From the NCBI GenBank assembly GCA_007449985.2, contig VIIQ02000592.1:372001-436000 (forward strand): a DNA stretch of 64,000 nt. Direction: 5' to 3'. Every line of letters begins with the position of its first letter. The first letter of the stretch is position 1. The position numbers and the translations under genes are program-made. Below are positions 12,588-24,573 of the stretch, in pieces. The notes under the pieces are model-generated. The model was not told where the DNA came from and searched no databases. It was given only the letters and a program-made list of their open reading frames with translations. This stretch comes from Desmodesmus armatus. Its lineage: Eukaryota; Chlorophyta; Chlorophyceae; Sphaeropleales; Scenedesmaceae.

Positions 12588-15500
12588 CTACTCGTACAGC
12601 CTGCGCAGGGCACGGGGGACCTCCTCCAGCTTCTGCCGCTTGGCCTCCTGCGCAGCCTCAAAGCGGTCACGCTCCTGCAGGGACACCAGCACACCCAGCA
12701 CACACATATGTTGATTCAACCTCAGTGGGGTGGTGATGCTGACTTGGCTGGCCATCTGGTTTGTACCAGCGGTGGGCACCACAGCAGGTCGATATGCATG
12801 CTTACACATCACTGCCGCTTAGCCGCGTGCATACGACATGCGCATACGCCAGCTAGCGACTGAGTGTTGGCAAATGCAACCGTGCGGGTCAAAACCCCCT
12901 TGTGTTAGCTGAAGAAAATCGGCATTTCAGGGCACAGTGGAGACTGCTTGGAATGAACACGCCAAGACAGCGTCAGCCAACACGCCAGCTCCCAGCATGC
13001 CGCCCATGCTCGCTTCTGCTGTGCTTTGGATTCAGTCAGCAGGGACAGCTTACTGCGCACAGGAGCCTCCATGCACGCACACACGCAAGCAAGGCTACGG
13101 CAGGAGGATGCTGTAGCCAAGCCAAGGACACCAGCTGGCCTCTTCTGTTAGCATCTTGGCTGACGCGCATGAGTGCAATCATTCATGGCATGCATGTATG
13201 CACGCTGACGTACCTCCTGCGCCAGCTTGACCTTCAAAGAGGGTTTCTTGTCCTCTATGATATTCATCTGCTTCTTCTTCTGTCGCCGCGTGGGTTTGTT
13301 CTTGCCCTTCATCTTTGTGCGTGCCTCGGTCTTTGCAAAGGCTTCCGCCTTGCGTGCTGCGTTGGCCGCTGCCTCCTCATCCCGCCGCTGCTGTGCCACA
13401 TCCTTAGGTTCCTTCTGCACCTACAGGCAGCAACACACATGCAGCACACATATCCACGACACACATGCTCAGTGTTGCAGGTTGATAACGTTCGTGGTTG
13501 TTCCAAATACTTCCATGGGCACTCTCTGTTTGACACATGCACAACGCAACATGGAAACCCAGTGAAGGAGCACTCAACTGCACACGCGGTCAATCTCAGC
13601 ACCACCACACATGGCCTGCCAGGATCCTCACACCTGTCCTGCCGCTGTCCAGGTAACACCTTCACGCAGGTCTGCCCCCAGACTCCCGCCTCACCTTTCC
13701 AACAGCAGCAGGGTCCAGCATAATGGTCTCCGGCTGCAGCTTGTCCAGCAGCTGCACGACTTCCTGCTCCTGCCGCTCCTTCTTACCCTGGAAGGGGTTT
13801 GCCACAAAGCTGTCAAAGTTGGGCTCTCCTGCACCCGGGATCAGCACGCTGCTGATGCCTCCTGCGCAGCCCACGCCCAGCACATCTTCGTAGGGGCAGA
13901 AGCGCAGGGACTGGATGCCGCCTAGTGGCAGCATATGTGTGAGGTAGGGTGATGCTGCCTTGGACTCTAGGCAGTCACGCCACACCTGTGTGGAAGCAGA
14001 CAGAACGGTGACAACAGCAGGAATAGCGTCAATTGCAGGGACGGCGTGCCTAGATTTGAGGGCAACGGGTATGTGCCAGTGCGCTCTACCCTTATACATG
14101 GACATAGCTTGTTTGGCGCATGCACTACTGCTGGTAGCTGATTTTTACCATGGCACAAGATAACAACAATTGTGGTGCATGCATGCACAGGCTGCCACGC
14201 ACAGCAGCACCCAGTGCAGTGCTTGCCAGGTGTTCGCCTGCTGCTGCATGTTGCTCAAGTGCGTAAAACACCTTACTCCTGCAGCAGCTGGATATATGAG
14301 CACCCAAGCCAAGTATATGTGGACAAGCAGCTGCAACACCGCGTGCCGCCCTGGTCCGCTGCCCCACCAAGTACACAAACGGTTGTGCAAACATCAACAC
14401 CTGCTGCCTCTGGTCAACATCCAAATTAGTGCTTCTACACCCACGACTGAGCTCCCGCCAGCTGCCTACCTGCAGCCGCCGTCCCTGTCCAACTGCCAGC
14501 AGACCCCGTTGGCTGATGTCCAGTGCTGTTGCTGGGCTGTTGGCAAAGTAGGCATGCAGCGGCTGGAAGGTGCGCACGTCCCACACCTTGACCTGCCGGT
14601 CAACACCTGCGCCAGCACACCAAGCACAAAGTTCATGCATCATGAAGCATCATGCTATCATTATGACTGACAAATCATGATAATTTGTCATCATAATTTG
14701 TCTTTTTGTTGAATATGACGACGGCAGCTGTGGGTGTTGTGCAGCTTGATGCCTACATAACTCAAATCAGCACGCCGCCCGCAGCACGGATGGCATGTAG
14801 GTTTCACAAGCTGATGCATTACTGGTTGGACCAAGTCCTAGCATGCCCAAAGCCCATCTGCCTGCCACGATTCAAAGCCTCCACCCACCTGCTGTGACCA
14901 GTTGGTGCCCTGTAGGGTCCACCGCCAGCGCAGTGACGGCACCCTTATGACACAGCATCTTCACAACAGGCGTGGTGATGTTGGGTGTCCACATGGTGAC
15001 TGTGCCGTTATTGTGACCCAGGCACAGCACAGCGTTGTAGGGGTTCTGCCGCATGACATCACAGCTGCCAAGCCGCGTCCTGTGCTGCGCCACAATCTTG
15101 CCTGTGCTGGTATCCTGGTAGTTCAGAATCCCTGCGGCAAGGACAGGAACAGGAGCATAAAGGACAGCACGGATTTTACTTGAGCCCGGCTTGAGTTGTG
15201 GGCGTGCTGCCAGGGAAACTACCTCGCCTTGGTGCAGCCGGCTGTGCTGTATGTCACACCACCATCCTGTAGCATGGTCTGCGCAATTGGCGGCACGCGC
15301 TGCCGGCATAGGCGATAGCGAATTTAAAATTCAAACCAGGCATGTGGGAGCAACAGCAGGGCAGCACCAGCAGTACCAACAGCAGCAGTCCTACCTGGCT
15401 CTCCCACAGAGGCCAGCAGGAAGTGGTGTGGCAGGAACTCCAGCTGTGCTGGCTCCACATGTTCCCGCAGGCAGTGCACCTCCAGGCCACGCTTGTCATA

Positions 15501-15735
15501 AATGTACACATACTTCTTCTGAGCGGCTGCAAAGAATAGCTCGTTGTGTAGGAACGTGACTGCACGTGTGGTCTCCTTGACCTGCACGCGATGAGGACAG
15601 ATATGGTGTGATAACAACAGTACATGCGCCGCAAGCGGGTGAGTGAGTGTGAGCAGAGGGGGGGGGTCAGCGGGAGGATGAAGCATGGGCACCCTTTCAG
15701 GCAGAGAGACTGCTGGTGCTGCATAACTTCACAGC

Positions 15736-15821
<86 letters not shown>

Positions 15822-16620
15822 CGGCACTGAAAAAAAGGCCCAGGGTCATTCCTGCCGCCGCTGCAGCTTGTGCAACATCCACAGAAGTGGATTTTGAGCT
15901 GCTGCTGCACTGCTGCTGTGCTGGGACACAGCAGCCTCAGCTGCTGTCACATGTGCCAACGTGCTGCAAGGCACAGCAGCAGCTGCTGCCAAGGTGCAAG
16001 TACATACATGAACTCAAACTTTGTCACACCTGCACTTCACACGTGAGGTGTGACCGCTGCCACTCCATGACTGCTAGGTGTCCACGGGCTCCCCCAGCAC
16101 CATGTGCCGGCCTGACCGCGTGAAGGCAATGCTGTAGGGCCCTAGCTGCGGCAGCTGCAGGTCAAAAGCCTTGCGGGCTGCTCCCTGCTCGACGGCTGAC
16201 ACAATCTGCTGCTGCTGTATTTGCCACGTCTCCTCAATGCCTGGGGATAGCAGTACAAGCGATGCAGACGTCAGCACAGTTGGCAGGAACACTACAGCAA
16301 CCATGACAGTCAAGTGTGCATGCAGGCACCTCCCTACAGCTGCTTGCAACTGGAGTGACGGATATTGCAGCTGTGTATAGCCATAGCTATGCCTACACTT
16401 GCACACCTTCTGTTTCCAAGTAGCCAGCATCTGCTGGGGCCAGCCATGTGTTGACCTGTGCTGCCACCTGGTTTGCCTCCTTGTACAGCCGCTCCGTGTG
16501 CTTCAGCTGCCCCTTCAGCTTCCTGTCGGGCACGGCTTGCAGATATGCATCCACCTTGGGCTTTTTGGGCTTTGCTGCTTTGCTGACAAGCTGCCCACCA
16601 TCACTGTCCCCAGGCTGCAT
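12588..16620 (-). CDS. UTP7: U3 snoRNP-associated WD40 protein UTP7 / WDR46 (BING4)
   Basis: Exons, 5' to 3': 16620-16407, 16240-16030, 15581-15395, 15131-14889, 14606-14470, 13985-13695, 13420-13214, 12674-12588. The product belongs to the small-subunit processome, needed for 18S rRNA maturation in the nucleolus. Landmarks are the start MQPGDSDGGQLVSKAAKPKK; DVMRQNPYNAVLCLGHNNGT and VDRQVKVWDVR in the propeller; then the BING4CT block RFCPYEDVLGVG, PGAGEPNFDS and LLDKLQPE. A Lys-rich tail (KGKNKPTRRQKKKQ) suits nucleolar targeting. Exon 2 needs one extra base at the C5 run 16091-16095: before it reads RHMVLG, after it GHLAVMEWQR. With that base the exons total 1578 nt (525 residues), near the family norm. 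The deletion may be an assembly error or a real lesion. Confidence 0.93.
15739..15819. repeat. (CTG)27 microsatellite in UTP7 intron 2 (CAG on sense strand)
   Basis: Uninterrupted CTG on the plus strand from 15739 to 15819, that is CAG in the UTP7 transcript. It lies in the intron between exons 16240-16030 and 15581-15395, so it is not translated in this model. Confidence 0.95.
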
Positions 16621-16712
16621 GGTGGGGGACAGCTTTAAGGTATGGAGTTCGGATAACGCGCTACTGAATGTGCGGTTGTTGTCAGACTGAGCTGCTGTTG
16701 GCTATAGTTACT

Positions 16713-16757
<45 letters not shown>

Positions 16758-17553
16758 TGCTGCTGTTGATGTTGCTACTGCCAGTCACCACGTGAAAGAC
16801 AAGAAGGTTTGTATCGAGACCGTGACTTGAAACAAACACGACGGGCGTCGGAGAAGCTGTTTCGGTATTGCTCGGTCCAAAGTCAACTCGGTTTTGCTCC
16901 GTCCAAAGTCAGTTCGAAAGCGCGAGTATGGCTCAACATGGCTGAGTAGGGTGCTTGCAGTAGCTTTTGAGGGCTATTGGCTATATGTTTCTTTCAACAT
17001 CATTTGCTATTCAATCATCCCCCCTCATTGAAGAGATCTACAGTGCTAGCAGCAAAGGTTCATGCAGGAGGCTAGAATGTTGCCCTGGTGACATCTGATT
17101 CAATACATAATATTTGGTCGACACTTGAAGCTGCTTCCGAGCAACAACGGGTGTTGGCAGCACATGGAACAGCCTGACAGCCTGTCAGTCCATAACCGTG
17201 ATCTCTGTAAGCACAGATGCCACCTTGTGTCGCGGCCGCCGGTGTCGGCACTCTGCATTTGGTTGAAGGAAACACTGAGGTATTTATGTGCCCAATTGTG
17301 ATGGTTGCTGCAAGGAATCTTTCTCACTCACTCAAGGGGATCACTGAGTGGGCTTGCAGAAGCTTGCATCCAGGCAGCCCCTGGGAAGCCAATTGGTGAT
17401 ATTGCAATGAGGCAAAGCGAGAAAGAGGCATAGAAGAAATTTCCAGGAGGACGTTGTCTCAGTGGCGCTGCATCTCAGCTGAAAGACTTGCGACGGTGGC
17501 CAGCCCTGCATCTGAGTCGCTGGGCATATTACTTGAGCTGATCCTCGCAAGTA
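16621..17553. promoter_or_regulatory. Divergent promoter region between UTP7 and the MYB-like gene
   Basis: About 0.93 kb between two outward-facing starts. Holds a (CTG)13 tract at 16715-16753 with CTG/TTG extensions, and two imperfect copies of a CTCGGT/CTCCGT + CCAAAGTCA motif at about 16872-16912. No gene is seen in it. Its role as promoter is inferred from position. Confidence 0.5.
16715..16753. repeat. (CTG)13 microsatellite in UTP7 5' flank
   Basis: Thirteen CTG units followed by TTG-interrupted CTG units to about 16770, upstream of the UTP7 start and probably in its 5' UTR or promoter. Confidence 0.9.
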
Positions 17554-20500
17554 ATGCGGGATGACCCCCCGGCTGGGCGCCTTGCAAGCGTCAGTAGCGC
17601 CTGTGTGTATAACCCACTTGTGGACTGGAACCACAGGGTAGGTGCTGGCTGGCTGCCTGCCTTACGCTTTGTTATGACTTCTTGGCCGACGATGCCCGGC
17701 TGGTGGCCAACATTTGCCTCATGCTATGACATCTCGTCTCTGTCCAGCTGTTGCTGTCACTGCTGCAGTCAGTGTCCCTTTCTTGACATGAGTCCCGTCT
17801 CCTTGCACTCATGTGCTGGCTGCTGCATGCTCCTGCAGGACACCCTGCGCCTGTGTGAGCATGTGTGCGCAGTAGGGGCCACACAGTGGGAAGTGCTGTC
17901 CGAGGCACTGAGGTGCCCCCCTGCTCTCTGTGCTCTGAGGTGGCATGCACTGGTGCTGGAGCATGCGCGCAGCAAAAGCGCACTCAAGGTTCCCAAGTAC
18001 TCTGACTGGGAGTTATGCGTGCTGATGGTGGTGAGTTTTCAGGGGGTTGCTGGAGCTCAGTCCTGCAGGTGCCACAGCTGCTGATCGCTAGTACACATGG
18101 CAATGGGTTCTGCAGGACAGTATGGAGTCATGGGCAGGAATTTCGTAGTATTCGCCACAGTGTGCTGAATTCACCACCTGCAGCTGCACAGTCTTGAAGG
18201 AGGGGTTGCCCACATCACTCTCCATTGACGGCTGCCATCTATTCCTGCTGACCCATGGGTACGATCTACACCTGACCCTGCAGGCTTGCGACACTGGAGT
18301 GGCGCAGAACATGAGCAAAGCCAGCATATACCAAGGTAGGTCCCCCCCCATGGAACAGCCACATCAAACACTACAACAAGCAGTCTACCAGCACTTGCTG
18401 ATAACCACACCATGCTACGCTGGTGATGCTGCCGACAGTGCAAGCACAGCACAACGTGCATGCTGCTGCAGCATGTCAAGTGTAATGAATGTGCCCATTT
18501 TCACCTGCGTGTTCAGGACAGCTTCCCACAGCCTGCACCTAAGCCCTGCACAGCATGCCTCACAAACCACTGTTACATGTCCGTCAAACCCTGCCGCAGT
18601 GATGGCAGGCTGGCTGCCCGGCCGCACTGCTGCCGGTCTCAAGCAGGCTTATGCTGCCAGCTCAGCGTCAGTGGGCGCCTGCATGCACCCTCAGGTGGCT
18701 GCTGCCTTGAAGGCCCACAGCTGGCCCTCAGAGCTTACTGCTCTCATGGAGGCTTGGCCTGGACCACCTGAAGCTGTCAGGGTGAGGCAGACACAGGAGA
18801 GATACACGATTGGTTGTGACTGCTATGATTATGTGGGGGGTGGGGGTGAACAAGTAAATATCTTCACCGCTGGGGGGTACTCTCCATACTTGATGAAGCC
18901 AGTGGATCAAGAGGATTGAGTATGATTGACGTACATGTAAGCATCACTGAGACACCTTGAGCCGGAGCACCCTGCTGCTGGTGACGTATTTCTGTTTCAG
19001 ACCAGACAGCCAAACCAGCACTGTAGCAGCCAGCACCAAGCCTGAAGACCTTTTCTGCATGCGCTGTAGTGCAGGTCACTGTAGTGCGATGTTGTGGCAA
19101 CAGCAGTACACTGCCGGAGTTGTGCAAGGTGCCATAATAGCCTGCAAAGTTGCACGCCTGGCCATTTGGCCATTTCTCATGCCCCAAAGTTCCTGTTGAG
19201 ACCTACTGCCTGCTGTGCCTTGCTGTGCTGTCGCATTGATCCCCATCCACAGCCTCGCAGTGTTGCAGAGGACCAAGAGCTTGCAGCCAGCATCCTCACC
19301 AGCCTTCAGGAGAAAAGCTGTGCAGCAGCAAGCACAAGCAGCGGCCGGCGGTACAGCGCTACTGCAGCCGCAGCAGCCGCAGCTACTGCTGCCAGCACTC
19401 CGCCTCCCAGCCCTGGTGTCACCTCACCTGCCAGGGGACCGCGTGGCATGCGGCCAGCCTGTGGTGCAGGACAGCAGATGGATACACCCGTCCTGCTGGC
19501 GGCTGTGCCGGCTCTGGCAGCACCTGCATTGCTGCCACTGGGGGCGGTAGCCGCCGCCACGTCAGCACCGCAGCAGCAGCAGCAGTACGGCAGGCCAGGC
19601 AGCAGTGCAAATGGTGTCAGCAGGAGGGTACCCATGCTGCAAGCACCGCAGCCGGCCAGTAGCTACGCACAGCAGAGCATGCCACAGCAGGTGCAGCATC
19701 AGGCAGGGGAGATGCTGCAGGGGCCTACTGGCTGGATGCAGGCGCCCCATTGGGTGCCGCCGTCGCACCCCCTCCTGCAGCAGTTGATGCTGCAGCATGC
19801 GCCACAGCAGGCGCAGCCTGCGTGCCTGACAAGCATGGCGGCAGTGGCGCCCCCTGCCCTGAGCGCTGGCATGCCACCCCCTTGCTGGCCTTGGCTGTTG
19901 GAGCAGCACCAGGTGCAGATAGCCATGTGGCCGCCACAGCAGCAGCAGCAGCAACAGCCGCAGCCGCACCAGCAGCAGGCTAGTGTGCAGCCGCAGCAGC
20001 AGCCAGGGTATCATGATGCCTACAACCCCCCAAACTGGCTGCAGGCAGCAGCACAGGCGGTCATGGGGGGTGCCGGCAGCAGCAGCATTGTCACCAGCAG
20101 TGCAGCAGCAGCAGCACCAGCAGCTGAGGTCAGAGATGAGTTTGACCTTCCTGAAGAGGATACAGCACTGCGGAAGATGCTTGAGGACCATTTGGATGCT
20201 GCCCTCGCAGCTGCAGCAGCAACAACCGTCGGCACGGACGCACTACACAGCAGCAGCCCACTCAGTGCGCAACTGCAGCGGAACTACAACACACGCGTGG
20301 ATGTCGGCGTGACTGCAGCCCTAGCAGCAGCCATCGCAGCAGCATCAGCCGTCACAGCTGGGTTGCAGCTCGACACACCAGGACAAGAGTCTGGGGCAGG
20401 GGCAGCGAAGCGGCAACGATATGGCAGCCCTTTTGCGATGCTGCCACCAGCAGCAGTGGTGCAGCCAGCAGGGGTGCTGGCAGGGGTGCCGGCAGTGCAG

Positions 20501-20887
20501 GAGCAGCAGCAGCCACTGGGCCGCACAAGCAGCCTACCTGGTGGGCTTGTGCCTGGCAGCAATGGCCTGCACCCCTCGGCTCCAGGCAGCGTGGAAGCCT
20601 GCGGCTATAGGTCTGTAAGTGTCTCAGATCAAGGGGACACCATGGCGGGGCAGAGCCAAGCGCAGGGGCTGCTGCAGCAGCACGCTGCAGCGCCCCAGCA
20701 GCAGCAGCAGCTGTTAAGGCCGCAGGAGCAGCCCAACCCCCAGCTGGGGGTCGGTCAGCAGCCGCCGACATGGGAGCTTGTGGATATGTTGATGCAGCGG
20801 GTGCATGTGCTGGAGCAGCAGCAGCAAGCCCTGCAGGACGAACTCAACAAGCTGCGGCACCAGTTGGGCAGCACACAACTCAACTGA
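17554..20887 (+). CDS. MYB/SANT-like, Gln/Ala-rich putative transcription factor
   Basis: Proposed exons: 17554-17637, 17839-18030, 18078-18144, 18600-18781, 19001-19074, 19269-20887. The first two join in frame to give a MYB-type repeat with tryptophans 19 and 17 residues apart (VDWNHRDTLRLCEHV ... TQWEVLSEAL ... LCALRWHALV). A second repeat seems to run from YSDWELCVLM through ASTHGNG to the recognition-helix signature GWLPGRTAAGLKQAY. The last exon is long and low-complexity (poly-Q, poly-A) with an acidic helix (DEFDLPEEDTALRKMLEDHL), a basic AKRQR, and a C-terminal coiled coil (LMQRVHVLEQQQQALQDEL). The exon 4-to-5 junction does not close in phase (0 to 2), so the middle of the model is incomplete or wrong; exons 1, 2 and 6 are solid. 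DNA binding is inferred from the MYB spacing. A TGTAA lies at 21267-21271. Confidence 0.65.
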
Positions 20888-20932
20888 AAGGACTGTATTT
20901 GCAGGCTGTTTGCACGGTAGATATGTAGTAGT

Positions 20933-21086
20933 TATCTCGGGTTTTGCGCAGCCCGAGGGGGGATACGGCATATATCAGGGGGGGTATATGGGGGACCACC
21001 CGAGGGCCCAAGGCCCGAGGGGGGGCCCCCATATTCCCCCCCTGATATATGCCGTAGCCACCCGAGGGCCAGCAAAGCACGAGATA
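20933..21086. mobile_element. Fold-back (inverted-repeat) element, MITE-like
   Basis: Two arms of roughly 70-75 bp in inverted orientation around a centre near 21008. Both arms contain TACGGCATATATCAGGGGGG and, near the outer ends, TATCTCG. Related GATACGGG and CTGATA fragments recur at 21565-21680. No transposase frame is present, so a non-autonomous element is the simplest reading. Confidence 0.75.
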
Positions 21087-21385
21087 AGAGCTATATTTTG
21101 GGCTGAGCATACACACACACTGCCAACAGACGTGCATGGGTCAGTTGCGCTGGAATGAATGAATGAAGGTGTTACACGGGTTTCTCAAGCAACTACGTTG
21201 CAACTGAACCCAGCCACAGTTGCGCTGGAACCGGCCTCTGACCCGTCAGGGATGTGTCAACTGTACTGTAACGAATTATCACGGCCCAACAGCTGAAAAA
21301 TAAACCACCCTACGTCCTTAAAACCTGCACAAAGGTTACAAAACCCTGTTGCTGTGTAGATCACCTGAAAACACCCCAAATTGCA

Positions 21386-21460
21386 TGTGCCCCAGTGGCC
21401 TAGTGGTCTAACGTTTTCCCTGTCAACATGAAGGTCGGTGGTACGAGTCGGGATGATGAC
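21386..21460 (+). repeat. tRNA-like sequence (degenerate tRNA-Asp(GTC) or SINE head)
   Basis: A-box-like TGGCCTAGTGG at 21396-21406, a seven-base loop CTGTCAA carrying a GTC anticodon at about 21420-21426, and a B-box-like GGTACGAGTCG at 21440-21450, correctly spaced for an RNA polymerase III promoter. The acceptor and anticodon stems do not pair well and the B-box departs from GGTTCGANTCC, so this is more likely a tRNA-derived SINE or pseudogene than a working tRNA. Confidence 0.55.
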
Positions 21461-21564
21461 ATGTAGTAGAAAAGCAGCAAAGTGGGGCAGGCTGGGGTGC
21501 AGGAGAGCAGCATGTGAGGCAGATGTGGTGCAGAGGAGGGGTGCAGTGGGGGGTGCTGGGGCTG

Positions 21565-21680
21565 TCACATATCAGGCCTGATACGTGCTCATATCAGAGG
21601 GCGATACGGGGTGATACGGGGGCGATACGGAGCTCAGCCCGAAATATATCTCAGCGTGCATGCTGTTTGCATGGTTGATA
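21565..21680. repeat. GATACGG-type short repeats related to the fold-back element
   Basis: GCGATACGGGG, GTGATACGGGG and GCGATACGGAG occur in close succession after a CAGGCCTGATACG palindrome. The following GCTGTTTGCATGG resembles text just before the fold-back element at 20.9 kb, suggesting fragments of one family. Confidence 0.55.
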
Positions 21681-24573
21681 AACTGTATCTTGATATATAT
21701 ACATGAGCGCACAGGCTGTTTGCATGGAGGGTGCATTGAGTGACCAGGACTGCCCTTTTGGGATTGAGTGGGGCAGGGGTGCCATTGCCAGTGTTGCTGT
21801 CAAGACTTTATGTGTCTTGCATATTGGTGTCACTGCATCTTTGGGACACGTTTTTTGGGACATGTCGTGCCTGTGGGCAGCACTGCCGCTGCCAGCTTGT
21901 TCGTTGGGAGGAACATGTGTGTGGGCACCTCCTGGTATATATATACTGGGCACCTCCTGGTGCATAGGGGTGTTAGGCAATCTCATTGGTGAGGCTTTGC
22001 CTTGGGCCCCGGCAGTTGGGTTCGCCTAATTGTTGTGTGTGGCCAGCCAGTGGGATTACACTCCTCCTGGTAAACCCAAAAAAGCTTGTGTGTGCTGGGT
22101 GTCCACAAGGTGGACTATTATAGATGTGAAGCATGTGGTTGCGCCGCCCGCCTGCCTGTCTCTCTTCTTCCAAGCCTCAATGCGGCCCCGCCCGCTTCAA
22201 GTTACTCTTCAAGTGGTAATAAGTATCTACTGCTGTACTGGGCTTTGTGGTGTGTGGGTTGTGGTGCACCATGTGGGCTTGCCGAGCAGAACCGGGGTGT
22301 GTTGGAGTGGGGACCTGTTAGCGGGGTCACACTGCCTTAGTGCATGGCAGATTTGTCATTGAGGGCCTTTGCTTGTGGGCGCTAAGGTAACAGCCTAGCA
22401 AGAGGGTCTCATGTCAGGATCCTGTGAGTGGCTGTAGTTTGCAGTGTGCGCTTGCACAGTGGAACCTGGCTGTGTTGAAGCAGTGTCATTTGATCGCACT
22501 GCTTTCGGTGAGTGGCAGACATTTCATTGTGGGACCTTGCTCGTGTGAGTGGGTCTGCCAAGCAACACAATCCTCTGTGTGCCTCCTGCGTCCTCTGATT
22601 CTGAATCTGAGTCGTGTTGTTTGCCAAGCCTTGCTCAGCAAGCAACATGTGCATTGTCAGGTTTTACTGGGTGCACATTGGCACAGAGGACAGTTGTCTC
22701 TTTTTTGTTGGGGTGGCCGAGGGGCGGGGGTCACCTACGGTACGCAGGGGGGGGGGACAAGTCGATGCTTTTCACCGCTGGGCTGTTCTCAGCAATGGAA
22801 AGCTACCAGTGGTAGTGGCACACGTCAAAAGTTGCGCAAATGTCGGTCTGGAAACCACAGGCTGGAGATGTGCTTGCAGGTTGCTGCACGCTCCTGTCCT
22901 ACTTACGCCACATTTGTGTGGGCATGCTCTAGACAACATCTTTGTACTGCTTGCTGTGGCCGCGCAAGCCCTTGGCATCTTCAGATGCCAATCAAAGCTG
23001 GTCGAGGGCCAGTCACTAGTGACAGCCTAGACAGGTCAAGATTCCCATTCCCGTCCACCCGTGATGCATGTGCTGACGCGGCGTGTGATCACTTTTTGTG
23101 TGCTCTGGGTTTATTTGGCCTCTCGATGCTCATGTGGCTTCTCTGTGGCAGCGTCATAGTGTATGACTTTGGATCGCTTACGGAGGCACGATACGTATGG
23201 CAAGTGGGGCGGAGTGGAGTGGGGAGTGCAGTGGGTATGGGCAGTGGTGGGCGATTGTGAGTAGGTGTGCTGTGATCAAGTGTCCTGCACGTACAGGCAG
23301 AGAGGCACAGCACAGCGCAGCACATGCTAGTGTTTGGTGTGGTGGTTGACGTCAAATGGGCACACTGCATTTGTTGCACTTAGTATTGGAGGCTGCCACC
23401 TGAAAGTGTTGGAGCTGCTTGCATGATGTGCTCACGCTTCCTCTGCCCTGTTGTTGTGTGAGCCAGAGGCTGATGTGGGGTGGGGGCGTTTCACGAGGGT
23501 GCAGCCTCCACCTTTTGGAGTAACTGTTATCCACAAAACCTGGTTGTGGGCATTGGGAGGGTAGGCAAGGCAACAATGGGGTGGGCACTGGGAGGGTGTG
23601 GCAGCCCAATCAGCACACGGTGTGGCAGTACAGGGCGTCACTGCTGTGCGGACTACACGGTGTAGGTCCTTGTGCGGGAATGGCAGGATGCAGCAAACTG
23701 AGCGGGGATTGCCAGGAACACTCTTGTTGAGAGTCACTGCCTTTGTGGGATCCAGTGGTGGTGGTTCTGGATGGCGGCTGGGTAGCAGCACAGGCTTGCT
23801 GTGTTGCTGTCTCCCCACAGGGATGACTCCCAGGGGCATAGCACACGCTCACCACAAAAACACAACAAACTGCTGATCGCTGGCTGCGAGTTAAGACGCG
23901 ATGAGTCAGTCACGCTGTGATGGGTGGTCCCAGCTGCGCCGACCTTTGAAGGTGCAAATGGAGGCCACATGCGGACAGGTGTGTTGTGTTGATTGGGGAC
24001 ACCTGGTCAAGATTTGCGGCTGCGTCAGGACAGCTTGCCTGGTGCTGAGCCAGCAGCAGTTGAGTGTGATACAAGGAAACTTTGACTGCCGCTGCTGTGG
24101 CAGATGTGTCAGACATGTGGTTCTGTGGTGGCTGCCTCTGTAAAAAGTGAAACACGCTGCTGCTTGCCAAGGCTTGATTTGTGCATGTACGTGTGCGTGG
24201 CCTTCCGGTGCTGTGCTACTAGCCCCTTTCGTACAGGGCAACGCATCAGCATACGCTGTACACATGGGTTAGCTGACGTGCACAGGTGCAAGAGGCTGCC
24301 GCCCTTCATATCCATTCACACCCATTCACGCAGCATCCTGTCGTTACTTGGTGCCACGCCATCCATCCCACATAGTGTGTGCATGGTGGGTGGCGCTGTG
24401 TAACTCTCTGCTTACAACCTCATTGCCTTGACAGCAACTCAACATCACTGCTCATCGCCCCACGTGCAGATACAACAACCGCCACACTACCAGCTGCGTC
24501 CAGCTGCAGAGGGCAGCGCAGAAGCCGTACTGCTGGGTGCGGGACTGCTGCTTGTGCACTGCCGCTCTTGACC

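Larger units (their letters stand above)
20888..24573. other. Intergenic region with mobile-element remnants
   Basis: Contains the MYB-like gene 3' UTR (TGTAA at 21267), a fold-back element, a tRNA-like sequence and a cluster of GATACGG repeats. From about 21.7 to 23.9 kb the plus strand is G/T-rich with open frames up to 278 codons, but these are Cys/Trp-rich by composition and show no family resemblance. PFDN6's 3' UTR occupies the right edge, with TGTAA (minus) near 24412. Confidence 0.5.

Noticed and set aside
15254..15910. Long frames with poly-Ala, poly-Gln or poly-Cys runs on both strands at 15.7-15.8 kb
   Set aside because: They are translations of the CTG microsatellite inside a UTP7 intron; the flanking exons splice in phase without it.
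22424..23260. 278-codon plus-strand frame
   Set aside because: Cys/Trp/Ser-rich composition typical of G/T-rich non-coding text here; no splice partners and no recognisable motif.
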